Source: Diphasiastrum complanatum
Lineage: Eukaryota; Streptophyta; Lycopodiopsida; Lycopodiales; Lycopodiaceae
Direction: 5' to 3'
NCBI GenBank assembly: GCA_029204225.1
Contig: CM055099.1
Coordinates: forward strand, 66,677,852-66,741,851
DNA: 64,000 nt
Numbering within the stretch: position 1 is the first letter of the stretch; every line of letters starts with the position of its first letter. The translations under genes were made by a program, and so were the position numbers. The notes under the pieces were generated by a model, which saw nothing but the letters and a program-made list of their open reading frames with translations, had not been told where the DNA came from and did no database searches. Positions 46,788-57,426 of the stretch are shown here, in pieces.

Positions 46788-46801
46788 TGGGCCCATAACC
46801 C
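46788..46801 (-). other. Copia-3 primer-binding site for a half tRNA-iMet
   Basis: The minus-strand GGGTTATGGGCCCA lies one base inside the 5' LTR. Its complement TGGGCCCATAACCC equals the anticodon stem-loop sequence of initiator Met tRNA as I recall it. Drosophila copia uses the same internal priming with a tRNA-iMet fragment. Confidence 0.8.
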
Positions 46802-46802
46802 T

Positions 46803-47181
46803 TGTTAAGTCTTAAGCATGCAACCAAATGACATATTAGAAAATAATCATTCACTTGTACACAAAGCAGATCTTCATCCTACTAGAAAGCTTTATCTATC
46901 ATTTAATAAGGAAGAACTTAGTACATGATCGCTTCTCAGAGATTGATAGTACACACAATCTCTTTTCATTCACTCTATGTTACTTACAAAAAGACATGCA
47001 TTAGGTGCCCAAACACATCATTTCTCACATTGCTACCACCTATCACTCGCATAACTCTTGCCTAAACTTAATCCTATTAGCTACCTAACTGTCAACCACT
47101 TTTTATCATGCCATCTGATCCTAAAACTATTCTCAACAACTAGCCTTCCAGAAAAGTATTCATTGAACTATGAACTCAATA
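46803..47181 (-). repeat. Copia-3 5' LTR
   Basis: 379 bp, aligning with 40777-41153. The minus-strand start has decayed to TATTGAG from TGTTGAG. It ends GACTTAACA before the PBS. Confidence 0.88.
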
Positions 47182-47745
47182 GTCAGCCGCCAAGAGATGG
47201 TGACAGCTGCCCACAGCGACAATGACAGTGATAGTTAATCATATTAAGTTAACGTTCTTGATCACAAGAATGACATAAGAGAAGGTTGACACACTATCTA
47301 GTGTGGTCTTGCGTTAACAAAAAACAAAAGGAGAGAAAAGCATCGAGAAAAAGAGAGAGACTAGGAAGGAATCAGAGACAGATGTATATACCCAAATTCC
47401 GATCAATATTGAGAATATAGAACGACTGAATACTATTCTCCAATCGCTCTTTCGCCAATCGAACTTGCTTGTGATCCCAATCTTGTGTGTGTGATTCGCA
47501 TTTAACTAGATTATAGTTTCCGCAAAACATCGTTTTCCTTCAAGATGGTTCACATAAACATGCAGTTTAGAGCCACATAAACAAATAACAATCAAAATTT
47601 CAAAGCTCTCACATGAAGTGTGATGCGCTTTATGAGATCTGCAATACATCATGTTCGAAACTCATCCTTTTATCCATGATTGTGTGAATACTCTATACAA
47701 TGGGAGTGTTAATATATGTAATGTCTACATTCACACCCAAGTATT
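47182..47745 (-). repeat. Repeat block R5, inverted copy, part 2 (Copia-2 empty site)
   Basis: Reverse complement of 22119-22540 and 16281-16412 joined. Near 47616-47632 it carries the uninterrupted Copia-2 target ('ctcacatgaagtgtgatgcg'). Confidence 0.88.
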
Positions 47746-47836
47746 GGACTCCGTAACGCTCGCATCCGACCACCCGTACTTAGTTTGCAAGTTCAAAAGT
47801 AACAAACAAGCTCGCAACTTTGACATTTGTCCACCC

Positions 47837-48557
47837 TCATACAAAGGAGTGGATGCCAAGCCACACATCATCTCCTTCCCTTGTCAATGTGGCCTCGACT
47901 GGGTTCGTGAAGAATGCGTCCATCATGGCATCCATGTCCCCCTTGTGATCATGTGCTATGAATGGCAATTCCTCGTGTGTTGTGCGTCCTTGGGACACAT
48001 CTTTGTGCAAGTCCACGAGTGGTGTATGCGAGGAAAGTGGTGGCTCTTGTGCACTTGCATGTCTAAATCTTGCGGATTGCATGGCAACATCTAGTTGAAT
48101 TCTCTGATAGTCATGTGAGTGCGAGTCATCGTCCTACACAATATAAGTGCAACAACAGTCAAGAACAACATAATATTCCTCCAACCGTAAAGACCGCCAA
48201 ATAAAATACATGGTAAGGGTGCATGCAATCATGTTTTTTAGCAATACAAAGTGCTTTGCAAATTAGAACTCACCGAAGAACGGACTTCAGGCCGCACAAA
48301 TAATGACTCTCTCTCAATTTGTCCATACATGTGAACGTGTGATATAGTGATACATCGCTCTCATCGTAGTGCATACTTACATTGTGTACATGGGCATGGT
48401 ATTCTCTAGTATAGCCAGGCCTCTGATTCAATATGTGATAGTCCTGCCTCATCATTTGAAGAAGATGAACGTGAACTTGCCATTTGCATCGGTGCACCTT
48501 GATGGTTGACAATAGATGGAACACAAAATTAGAAATGATCAACAACAAATAAAACAA
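47837..48557 (-). CDS. Unknown two-exon ORF
   Basis: The minus frame at 48557-48275 contains HVHLLQMMRQDYHILNQRPG and HVHNVSMHYDESDVSLYHTF, ending GLKSVLR at a GTGAGT donor (about 48274). After an intron ending TTGTGTAG the second frame continues DDDSHSHDYQRIQLDVAMQS, ending EGDDVWLGIHSFV-stop at 47837. The splice sites fit and both frames are open, so this may be the tail of a real gene or transposon gene. The upstream border at about 48500 is unclear. His/Asp-rich, with no recognised domain. Confidence 0.4.
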
Positions 48558-48906
48558 ACTAATTTAATGCACTAAGATGAATACAAGACATGTTTTTAAT
48601 TACTAATTTTGAGTGTAGTGCAACTAGTCTCTCAAATTTAGCAATACAAGATAAATTAGACCAAATTTTTTGACAAACAATATTGTTCAACCCTAGCAGC
48701 TTATAATTAGTTGTATGGCACTTATTTGGTTTGTTAGAAGTCTGTCATAAATATGATGGTGATCTACGGCATCGACGGTTCCAGGCATCTCGATTACATA
48801 TAAATTCAAGATAGGTCTAATTAAATCCCTACTCATTTATATTTGTGACAAGGCCAACTGCAATCTTGTGATCCATGCTCATTGTTTGTGATAAGGCCAA
48901 TCTTGT

Positions 48907-49013
48907 GAAGAGCGAGGCTAGCCATGTTATGATGCACATAGGCATGGATCGGATTTCACCTAGATATCTGATCCATGCCTATGTGCATCATTACATGGCT
49001 AGCCTCGCTCTTC
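48907..49013. repeat. Near-perfect hairpin: 47-bp arms, 13-nt loop
   Basis: The left arm 48907-48953 starts gaagagcgaggctagcc. The right arm 48967-49013 is its reverse complement, with one mismatch (T:T near position 22) and one G:T pair near the loop. The loop is tttcacctagata. It could be a miRNA or siRNA precursor, a fold-back MITE or a recent inverted duplication. Confidence 0.92.
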
Positions 49014-49099
49014 AGTTCTCCTAAACTAATGTGTCCGGTGAATAGTCGAGGTAGGCCGAATTGTCGAAGGGTGGATGCATAGTCGATATCGGCTAGTTC

Positions 49100-49700
49100 G
49101 TCATACTAGCTCATAGGGTGATCCCCTTGACTTCTCATTAAAACCGATAAGGGCTTGACAAGTTGTAATGAAACTTGGAAAATCCCCTTCAATCAATGGC
49201 CATCTAAACATGTGGCTACTTTGTCGTGGAACTAGCACTCTCTCACGATACTTAATGTTTGTGACAAAAAGCCACCAAGGGTGGCATGTACAAAATGAAG
49301 TCGTCGAATTTATCAAGGATTTGACTATCTTGCATGACAACAATAGTGGAGAACGTTGGCAAGGTCACAAAGTTCCCCCTTGCAACTTGCAATTCTTTTT
49401 TTCTTTTTTCTTTAACTTGTTCCCACAGTAGTTTATTCTCCTCATCTGGCATTCGAAGTATGTCCCTCTCTTTTCTTAGCTCTTGATGAGTATTGTGGAA
49501 ATTGTCCCTATAGATCTCCTTCTATGAAATTGTGACATGAAGATCTTCCTTCACAACTTCCAAGGCCCACAATCTCACCTCCAACTTTGCTATTACCTAC
49601 TTGGCATTGTCCCTGTATGCCATAGTCCTTTCATTCAACTTCTCCAACTTTTCACACTTTTGTTCCAGGGCTTGGTATTTACTTAAACATACTGTGTATG
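49100..49700 (-). pseudogene. Coiled-coil ORF relic of unknown type
   Basis: The minus strand reads through YQALEQKCEKLEKLNERTMA, then stops, then HQELRKERDILRMPDEENKL and KEKRKKELQVARGNFVTLP to 49252. A second frame (49101-49343) has QSSHMFRWPLIEGDFPSFIT and ends YELV. The heptad-like charged pattern suggests a coiled coil. Several stops make this a relic. No family recognised. Confidence 0.45.
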
Positions 49701-49964
49701 GAATTGGTGTTGGCAACGAGCATTTTTTTTTTCAGTTCTTTAATTTTTTGGTCAGAAAATGGAGGCATTGTATATTTATGTCCGATTTTTATTGTACTTG
49801 GTTGAGCAAGATACTTGTGCAACTCCTTATCTCCAAATGCCCGCCTGCGCCCCTTGTGCCCCCTCCAAAATGCATCCCGGGCCGCAATTCTGGCCCCACA
49901 CCCACTTCCCAAGCTCTCATTGGCGAGGGTGTTACACGTATGGGGTGCCCATAAGCGACTTAGA

Positions 49965-50745
49965 TCACAGGGAGTCAAAGACAATGCATGATAGAGAGAG
50001 AAAGAGTAGGCGAGATATATGGCAAAGGGTCACGTGGCAAAAGGCACACCCGAATGGATAGATGTACGTAAACGGTGAGAGAGACATAGCGACATAGTGA
50101 GATAGACTGATTGAAAAATGCCACATCATTACTAAAAAAAATTGATGACGTAGATTTTTTATTTTTTATTTTTTAAATGATAATGTGAAAGTTTCTCCTT
50201 CCAAAGAACTGTAAAATGGGTATTAGTTGGCCTAATAAAGAAACCGACTTTGCTCTAGGGGTACCAACCTCACCAAGCAAGGACACATTAGCACTCACGA
50301 AGATTAGATATCTCTTTTGATTAAGAAATTAGGTGATTAAACAGGCGCTTTCCATGGAGGACATGTGTGTGTTTTAGGGAATCAAAATGAAGAGTAGAGA
50401 TTAGAAATTGCAGAATGCCATCCATTTAAGCAAAGGAAAATAGAATCATTAATCTAGACTTCAAAACTTCAAAGAGTGTCAATATGAAATTTCTTTATGT
50501 TCTATTTCTATTGCCACGAAGTGCCACACAAGCTTTTGCATGTCAATGTGGTTTGTAAAAGCTGGTGCATGCAACGCCACAAAGTGTTCTCACGTACTAA
50601 ATTTACAGTTATGTGTAAATTGAGAGACTTGAGATTCTTGTGTTTCATATCTTTGGCATTGGTTGTAGCTTGTAAAATTCCCCTCCGAAAAGGTGCTCGT
50701 TAGGAGAGTCACGTCTGTGTTTTGCAAGTATATGCAAACAAAATA
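49965..50745 (-). repeat. Germin-upstream repeat R3, inverted copy
   Basis: Reverse complement of 12611-13340 plus the last bases before Copia-1 (6100-6179), again without the Copia-1 insertion. It is joined abruptly to truncated Copia-2 sequence at about 50745. Confidence 0.85.
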
Positions 50746-51749
50746 GCACTTTCACATAAAGTCCTATTCTTCCCTTCAGCCACTCCATTTTGTTGTGGGG
50801 CCCTTGATGTTGTATACTCCCTCTTGATCCCATGCTCATCACAAAAGGCCTTGAACTTGGTAGATATGTACTCACCACCATTGTCACTCCTCAAGCACTT
50901 GATCTTTGTGGAAAATTGGTTCTCCCTTGCATTCATGAACTTGATAAAGACATCATACACTTCATCCTTGCTCTTTAGTAAATAGACCCAACAAAATCTT
51001 CTAAAATCATCAATGAATGTTACACACATCTTAGCTCCACTATTGCTAATTGTAGTAAATCCATGAATATCTGAATGTACAAGATGAAAAGGCTTTGTAG
51101 ATCTAGAAATAGATCTAGTATAAGGTAGTCTATGTGACTTAGGCAAAGTACATGACTCACAAACATGCTTGATATCACTTAAAGAACTTGGAAGACCAAT
51201 CACAACCTTCTTCCTTGCCATTACCTCCAATTACCTGAATTTGAGGTGTCCCATCCTTTTGTGCCAAACCTCTTGAATAGGAATTTGCTCCCTTGCAACA
51301 CATCCAAGTTGGTTAGCAATAACACAAGCATCTAGTTTGAACAACTTCCCTAGCCTTCTACCTTTTCCAGCCAAGACATCCTTCCTTTTGATCAAACAAG
51401 CATCTCCACCAAACTCCACCTTGAGGCCTTTACTTAGCATTTGGCTCACACTAAGCAAATTCTTGGTAATAGATGGAATAGGCAAGACATCCTCCAAATG
51501 AATATTCCTATTTGTAGAGAGAGAAATAGAAATTGTGCCAATCCCTTTGATTGCACACTCACCAACATTGGTCATCCAGAGCACCCTCTTGTCATCTCCA
51601 TATACCAACAAAGAAGTGAAGTACTCTTTGTGAAAGGTCATGTGTGAACTTGCTCCACTATCAATCCACCAAGGATCTAGATCTCCATCATTAGCAAGCA
51701 TACATGAAGATATCACAAAAGCATCATCATTTGCATCTTGAACATCCAA
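50746..51749 (-). pseudogene. Copia-2b protease and integrase, truncated
   Basis: 51231-51749 carries LDPWWIDSGASSHMTFHKEY and VWHKRMGHLKFR. 50709-51230 carries LVHSDIHGFTTISNSGAKMC, LRSDNGGEYISTKF and RAPQQNGVAEGKNRT. A stop near 51230 separates them. The last integrase Arg of the motif AERKNR is Gly. The upstream zinc knuckle (CFYCGIKGHFASEC, about 51812-51850) keeps its His but is preceded by TAG. Confidence 0.9.
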
Positions 51750-51851
51750 ACCATCTTCATCAAGAGTAAGATTACCTTGCTTGTCTTCTTGATATCTCTT
51801 CTTCTTGTAGCACTCACTTGCAAAGTGTCCTTTGATGCCACAATAGAAGCA

Positions 51852-52553
51852 CTAGCGATCCTTATTTTTGCCACTTGAAGAAGCATCCTCTTGATCTTGC
51901 CCTTTAGAATGCTTACTTTTGGTTTTGCCCTTGAATTTGCCCTTTGTGAACATAGCATCCTCTTGAAGTGTAGATGTAGATCCATCTCTTGTTTGAAGCC
52001 TATATTCCTCATTGATCAAGATCTCTTGAAGATCCATCAAACTTGGCAAAGACTTTGGAATAGCAATACTTTGAACAATGTTAGCATGAGCATCCAACAA
52101 GCCATTAAGAATTATTTGAATAAGCTCTCCTTCCTTAATGCTTTCATCAATGCAAGCCAACTCATCATTCAATGCTTTCATTCTCAAAACAAAAGTACTT
52201 GGACTTTCTTCATTCTTTTGCAAACAAAAAAAGATTTGCCTTCTTAGAGTCAACACTGTAAAAGTAGACTTGGATTCATAAAGATTATTCAATGAATTCC
52301 AAGCTTCCAAAGATGATGTGCACTTACCAACTTCCTTGAGAAGTTCATTGGTAACATTCATCTTTATCATGTGTAGAGCCTTCTTGGCCCTCTTGTCATA
52401 CCTCATTTGATCTTGTTGTGTTGCTGGTCTCTCCTCCAAACCTACAACAATATCCAAAACATCATTCATCTCAAGAAGTGACTCCATCTTCACTTCCACA
52501 ATGAATATGGTTACTTGAGGTAAGCCTATCATTGGCTTCCAACATGACTCCAA
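51852..52553 (-). pseudogene. Copia-2b gag
   Basis: An open 233-codon frame with KMESLLEMNDVLDIVVGLEE, MNVTNELLKEVGKCTSSLEA, LRRQIFFCLQKNEESPSTFV and EDAMFTKGKFKGKTKSKHSK. It ends at the TAG just before the zinc knuckle. It closely resembles Copia-2 gag, without that copy's frameshift. Confidence 0.88.
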
Positions 52554-53154
52554 TTGAGGTTGCCATGTAGAAATGACCTGATCTTCTCTTTAAAACTATT
52601 TCAATGCACAAAGCACTCCTTTTAATAACAAAAAATACTTTCAAAAGAAATCACCAAGATTTGAAACTATCTCAAAAAATTCTCTTCTAGCACTTATACC
52701 AAGCAAATCAACACATAGAATCATGGAATCTTGATCAACCTATGATCTCTGCTCAATCTAATGACTTTTTCCACTTCCTAAGCTTGAAACAACTCAAATG
52801 AAGTCTAGCAACCTCACTATCTAGAGATCCAATCAAAATTAAGGTTTTGACAAAATCACAAAAAATTGACTATTCCAAATCTACATGCAAATGCTGAAAA
52901 TTTGATATGCAATCTATTAGCCACCACTTAGGTTGATCCAATGATCCAAAAATTGGCCAAATCTAGTATGTGAGTTCAAACATTGGAATTGATCAAGTTT
53001 ATAAACCTATCTAGGATTTTGATCTACAAAATATCCAATCTAAAAAAGCAAAAAACTCGATTTTGGTGTAGAATCCTCTCTAGCATGCTCTAGACTTGAT
53101 ATCTTCACCAAATCATTATAGATCTGATTTCTTCCTTCATAACTTGAAACACAA

Positions 53155-53166
53155 GCTCTGATACCA
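53155..53166 (-). other. Copia-2b primer-binding site
   Basis: TGGTATCAGAGC on the minus strand, abutting the LTR at 53167. Confidence 0.92.
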
Positions 53167-53806
53167 TGTGAAAGATTTCATATCCTTAAGATCCAATCTA
53201 CTTAAATGACCTTTGGTTAGAAAGAGAAATACACTACCAATCTCACCAATGTAGAAAAATCAGCATCTACACACAAAATGAGATGCAAACACTAATAGAA
53301 CTTGATCAAACTTGAATGAAATGAAAAAGTACTGTTGATTTCCGTTAAAAACCAGCAAGCTACTGTATTTCACACGTGTGGATCTGAAAATAGCAATAAA
53401 TGATCATTCTACACATAGAATTGCAAGCAATCCCCAAGATAGTGCACCAATGGATAGTAGAACCCAAGAGAACCATGTATAAGCATGAAATGAGATAGAG
53501 AAGAGAGAAGAGAGAAGATAGCTCTCTCCACGAGTTACATCCTTTATAACAGGTCCAAACCCTATTTGGCCACTTGGCTTTCCCACCAAAATGCTAACCC
53601 TACTATTTTGGGTCTAGATTCAATGTACCCAACTATTCAAATTTGAATCTACTCAAACTCGCATTCTAACTTTTCCACACTTTCAAAAAGTGTTTAGACT
53701 AATGGACTTTGAAAAGTCAATGTATAAGTCTAAAACAAGTTTTGGCCTCAATATGCCAAATATGGAAATATAACAAAATATGATGAAACTAGCGGAATCT
53801 TTCACA
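53167..53806 (-). repeat. Copia-2b 5' LTR (MITE-free)
   Basis: 640 bp, aligned with the Copia-2 5' LTR except for the MITE. It retains 'tttcacacgtgtgg'. Its MITE-free state shows that the MITE entered Copia-2 after the segment was duplicated. Confidence 0.92.
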
Positions 53807-53913
53807 CTTCATGTGAGAGCTTTGAAAATCTGATTGTTATTTGTTCACGTGGCTCTAAACTGCATCTTTTTGTGAACCATCTTGAAGGAGAATGATGTTT
53901 TGAGGAAACCTGT
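53807..53913 (+). repeat. Flank shared with 22119-22225
   Basis: From 'cttcatgtgagagctttgaa' to 'gttttgaggaaacc', almost identical to the Copia-2 flank; homology stops at 53913. Confidence 0.9.
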
Positions 53914-54028
53914 TAGCAGATTCTAGGGAATCTCTAAGTGTCGAGCCAAGCTGAAGACACAAGTTGTCTGTCACCCATGACCGATGAGATCTCAGAAGGA
54001 AGAGAGCGAAAGAAGCTGAGAGCCGAGC

Positions 54029-54571
54029 ATGATGAGCTACCACATGCATTGGTTGGTGAGCCAGCACCAAATGCTCGAGAGCAGGGTCCAACATCAAGAC
54101 CAAGACATTGTACGATATGAAAGACTGGCCAAAGAAAAAGAGGAAGAGACAATGGAAACCAGATCCATGATGGCTTGGCAGAAATCCACTCTGGAAGAGG
54201 TCCAGCAACAACTGAAGCACCATATGGTCCAAATAGACCAAGTACGAGACAGATCATCTAATGCAATGACAGTCGATGCTCCTCTAGTGAAGCCCGAGGA
54301 CATTCAATTCCAGGCCCCACAGGTCTCAGCCATCCGGATGGAAAAATATGTAAGGCTAATCCAAGAACGGGAAGCCGAAAAGTGAAATTTTGAAAACATT
54401 GTGGCAAAACAAGAGAAGATCATCCTGGAGTCCCAAAAGCAGCTGGAAGACACTACGAAGGCCTGGCAACAAGTCTTGGGCAAGGTGAACGAACTATGGG
54501 ACACGACGTGCAAGGCTCAAGCAGGGGCTCAATCAATAAAGCCGTGGGATGATGATTGGAATGATGGCGCA
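54029..54571 (+). pseudogene. Coiled-coil ORF, unknown
   Basis: One frame with a single internal TGA (about 54383) encodes QHQDQDIVRYERLAKEKEEE, STLEEVQQQLKHHMVQIDQV, and after the stop VAKQEKIILESQKQLEDTTK. Strong heptad character suggests a coiled coil. It overlaps the next ORF in another frame and may be one broken gene with it. It could be the gag of an unclassified retroelement; no diagnostic motif. Confidence 0.45.
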
Positions 54572-55424
54572 TGAAATCAAGGCAGGCAAACCCACCCATC
54601 AGATGGTAGCTTGGGATCGGGTGGCCAGAGAGCTAGTTGTGCTTCCATGGCTTTTTCCCGATCCCCTCCCACTTAACCCTTCCTCCTACTCCGCATTTAA
54701 TTTTTCTAAAACATTCATTCCAACTTACCCAATTCTTCCATCTCCCCTCTCTTCATCATCTCCTAGCAAAATAATGGGCCCATCAAAAGGTCTAGCTGAC
54801 ACTTACAAAGCCGGATGGGACGAGTTCCTCCAACAACTCCACTCCTCCGGTGCTGCGAATAACTTGTTGATTCCACCTCCTCCTAAACCGTTCACCCCCG
54901 CACCCCTCTCCCTAGATCATTCCATCCCCGACCTTCCAGAAACTAACACTGACATGGGGGGTGATGATGACTTCTTGGCAGACCAACCAGAAACGAGAAA
55001 GTTCTCGTCCAGACTAGACACAAGTGCAGCTGAGCCATCGACAAGCGAGTGGACTAAAGAGAAAGATACGGGCACCAAGGCCCTAGATGATTATCTGGCA
55101 AAGCCATCTCAGCTGTGTAGGACAACTTTTCCTACTAGGCCCAGAGGCAAACTGGCTGACACAAGAGAGTTAGAGAAATTTGAGAGGAAATACCCTCCCA
55201 ACATGAGGGGAGCCAAAGAAGACATTGATCAAATCCAATACTCCACCAGGGCCGAGATCATTGTCGCGCTACAACCGCAGCCAGAATGGCGAAGTAAAGT
55301 CCTGAAGGATAACAGGCGGCTTCAAGAATATTTGAAAGCACCGGCATGGAAGCGAGTGGATCCTTTCTACATGCCACTCAAACGCAAAGCCCATGGCCGG
55401 TGGAAAAGCCCCGAGTGGAGTTAG
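54549..55424 (+). CDS. Unknown 291-codon ORF upstream of the second histone-Ulp1 copy
   Basis: Open frame rich in Pro and Ser in its first third. A likely internal start lies at the Met of MGPSKGLADTYKAGWDEFLQ, after a pyrimidine-rich leader-like stretch. Later parts are charged (RGKLADTRELEKFERKYPPN, EWRSKVLKDNRRLQEYLKAP). It ends SPEWS at 55424, overlapping the putative histone start at 55393 in another frame. No recognised domain, zinc knuckle or transmembrane segment. Confidence 0.45.
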   Translation: MMIGMMAHEIKAGKPTHQMVAWDRVARELVVLPWLFPDPLPLNPSSYSAFNFSKTFIPTYPILPSPLSSSSPSKIMGPSKGLADTYKAGWDEFLQQLHSSGAANNLLIPPPPKPFTPAPLSLDHSIPDLPETNTDMGGDDDFLADQPETRKFSSRLDTSAAEPSTSEWTKEKDTGTKALDDYLAKPSQLCRTTFPTRPRGKLADTRELEKFERKYPPNMRGAKEDIDQIQYSTRAEIIVALQPQPEWRSKVLKDNRRLQEYLKAPAWKRVDPFYMPLKRKAHGRWKSPEWS

Positions 55425-57105
55425 TAAACTGGCCAGTCATTCCGGGATCTGAGGTTACAGTTACTCGACTTTGGGCACAAATACAAATCAAGTGCCGATC
55501 TCTGCATGCAAGAAAGTGCCGATCAGAGGTCAACAGCTCTATTGATCCCAAGAGCTCCATTCTACCGTGCTGTCCGGAACATAACAAAAAATGATCTCGG
55601 ACAGCACGTTAGATTAACACCGAGTGCTCTTCAGTGCCTTCAGGAGGCTGCTGAAGATTATATTAGTCTTTTTTTTAGGATTCTTTTTTGCTTGCCATCC
55701 ATACCAAGAGGGTTACCATAATGCCCAAGGATTTTTAACTTCTGATGAGAATGAGGGATAGATACTATAGGTTACATGTATCTCAGCCTGCTGCTCCTAG
55801 ACCAACTCATGTAGATAGGACTCATCTTCCTACGAAGCGTCCTAGGAAGCAGACAGCCCCCAGGCGTGCTCCTAAGAAGTGAAGCCTATCCCAAAATCCA
55901 TTGTAGATAATGCTGCTGTAAATATAGCTACCTCTGTTTTGGATACTCCTATAATTGTTGTAGATACTACACATCCACCTCCTCCTCCTCCTCCCAATTT
56001 CTATACATATATAGATTCGGATGGTTATCTTAAATTTGAGAAAGACATATCGGATGCTATAGATACAATTGGTACTCCTTTTTGTTTTAGACTAGATGGA
56101 CTTGATTTTAGTATTAATTTTAGAGTTCTAGATTGTCTGGATCTCAAAGACAGACGGGCTTCTATCAGTGATCCTGTGATAGAGTCCGGGCTGACACTCT
56201 TGTAATTTGACATTGCAAGAGATTCATCAAACGAGTTGCTGGTGCTAAGTAACTTTCTACTCCAGGCCTTCAAGGAGAATAATGACACATTGTCACAGTG
56301 TCTGACAAGTGGATTCACACCAGCAACAAAGTATCTGGTCATTCCTTATCATACCAAGTAGGATATATTAAGTGCTTCTTCCTGTTTTATGTATTAACAT
56401 TGACATTTTCAATTTAAATAGTTCTCAGAATTGCCGCTAAAGTACTTTCAATCTTATTTTGCAGTGACCACTGGAGTTTAAACCTGATCTCTATTAAGAG
56501 ATTTGTAAATAATATTATTAAATGTTCTTGTGTCAAGATGAATTCAGCAAGAAATACGCATAATGATGTAGATATATACATTCCATATCTAAGTAAATAT
56601 ATTCCTACAGACGTTCCCCATTCCGTGGACTGGCAAATCGTCAGCTTGGAGGTAAACTCTGTCTTTCTTACTAGCATTTTGAAATCAGTATTCTAATGAG
56701 ATATTTTCAATCTAATTCATTCTATTTCATAATTGATTTCTTGTGTGCTGAATTATTTTGCAGTCACCCCAACAAAATGATTCATTCAGCTGTGGGTGGT
56801 ACACATTGTACAATGCCAAGTTGTTTTTTGAGTGGTTCATCCTTCAACAAGATGTTGATATTTCTAAGGTAATAAATTCTGTTTATTCTTATTTTGGAAT
56901 CATGATTAGTTTTCTATTCTGGTGATGTTATTGGCCATTACTAATACATGAATGTTCTATTTTGCAGTTTACACTTCCTGAGTACACATCAAGCCAGGTG
57001 TACAGATTTAGACAAGAAATTATCCTGAGTATACTGGCTAGGGCAAGGCTTCAGCCTCCCGTTATTGATGATGGTGCAAAGGATGATGTAGTTGTACTAA
57101 ATTAA
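55393..57105 (+). pseudogene. Histone H3-like / Ulp1 (C48) protease fusion gene, copy 2
   Basis: A possible start ATG at 55393 gives MAGGKAPSG. From 55506 the H3 fold is clear: QRSTALLIPRAPFYRAVRNI, HVRLTPSALQCLQEAAEDYI. After a one-base loss near 55680 it continues FLLAIHTKRVTIMPKDF-stop-LLMRMRDRYYRLHV, followed by a basic tail. A further frame change at 55880 enters the protease part (55879-56357, one TAA at 56203). Introns 56358-56464, 56652-56763 and 56869-56967 have GT/AG ends. Exon 2 has DHWSLNLI and the Asn-for-Asp MNS; exon 3 has QQNDSFSCGW with Gln and Cys intact; exon 4 ends VVVLN-TAA at 57105. Exons 2-4 are fully open. Exon lengths 187, 105 and 138 compare with 186, 105 and 351 in copy 1. 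Confidence 0.87.
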
Positions 57106-57426
57106 GATCAGAAAAAATATAGATAGCATAGAACAAAAATACATGTATAGACTTCATAGAAAAATATACATTGATATATCAAATGCTGCTTCGGTTTATG
57201 AATTTGGGAGCACAAAATACATGTACAGATGCCCAACTTGGGCTTTCATTTATTGAATGAAAGGGTGTATACATAGATTTTTACTAAAGTTTATTTGAAA
57301 ATATTGTTCTCCCACAATGGTGATTGTTGTAGGTAGATTTTTGCAGCACGTTATCAGCTCCTGTCTTTTTCTCATCTATGACATGGCAAATATTAGTGAA
57401 TGTGCAATTGTAAATGATGACATTTT
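57106..57426. other. Convergent 3' intergenic region
   Basis: AT-rich spacer between the stops of the plus-strand histone-Ulp1 copy and the minus-strand unknown gene. No feature recognised. Confidence 0.5.

Larger units (their letters stand above)
40777..47181 (-). mobile_element. Copia-3: decayed Ty1/copia element
   Basis: A minus-strand element with about 378-bp LTRs (left 40777-41153, right 46803-47181) and a perfect GTCAG duplication. The LTRs differ at roughly one base in ten, so it is old. It differs from Copia-1 and Copia-2 in LTR sequence, domain sequence and primer: its PBS matches the anticodon region of initiator Met tRNA. All copia domains are recognisable but broken. About 1.65 kb of foreign sequence interrupts gag. 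Confidence 0.93.
50746..53806 (-). mobile_element. Copia-2b: truncated sibling of Copia-2
   Basis: The 5' LTR (53167-53806), PBS, leader, gag, protease and the start of integrase are present. The element is cut at about 50745 within the integrase core (after GVAEGKNRTLCESA). The 107 bp outside its LTR (53807-53913) match the flank of Copia-2 at 22119-22225. This copy therefore arose by duplication of a genomic segment already carrying the insertion, not by transposition. Confidence 0.9.

Noticed and set aside
54029-55424. Treating the coiled-coil and Pro-rich ORFs as the N-terminus of histone-Ulp1 copy 2
   Set aside because: They are in other frames, have no counterpart upstream of copy 1, and copy 1 starts with an H3-like tail right at its ATG.
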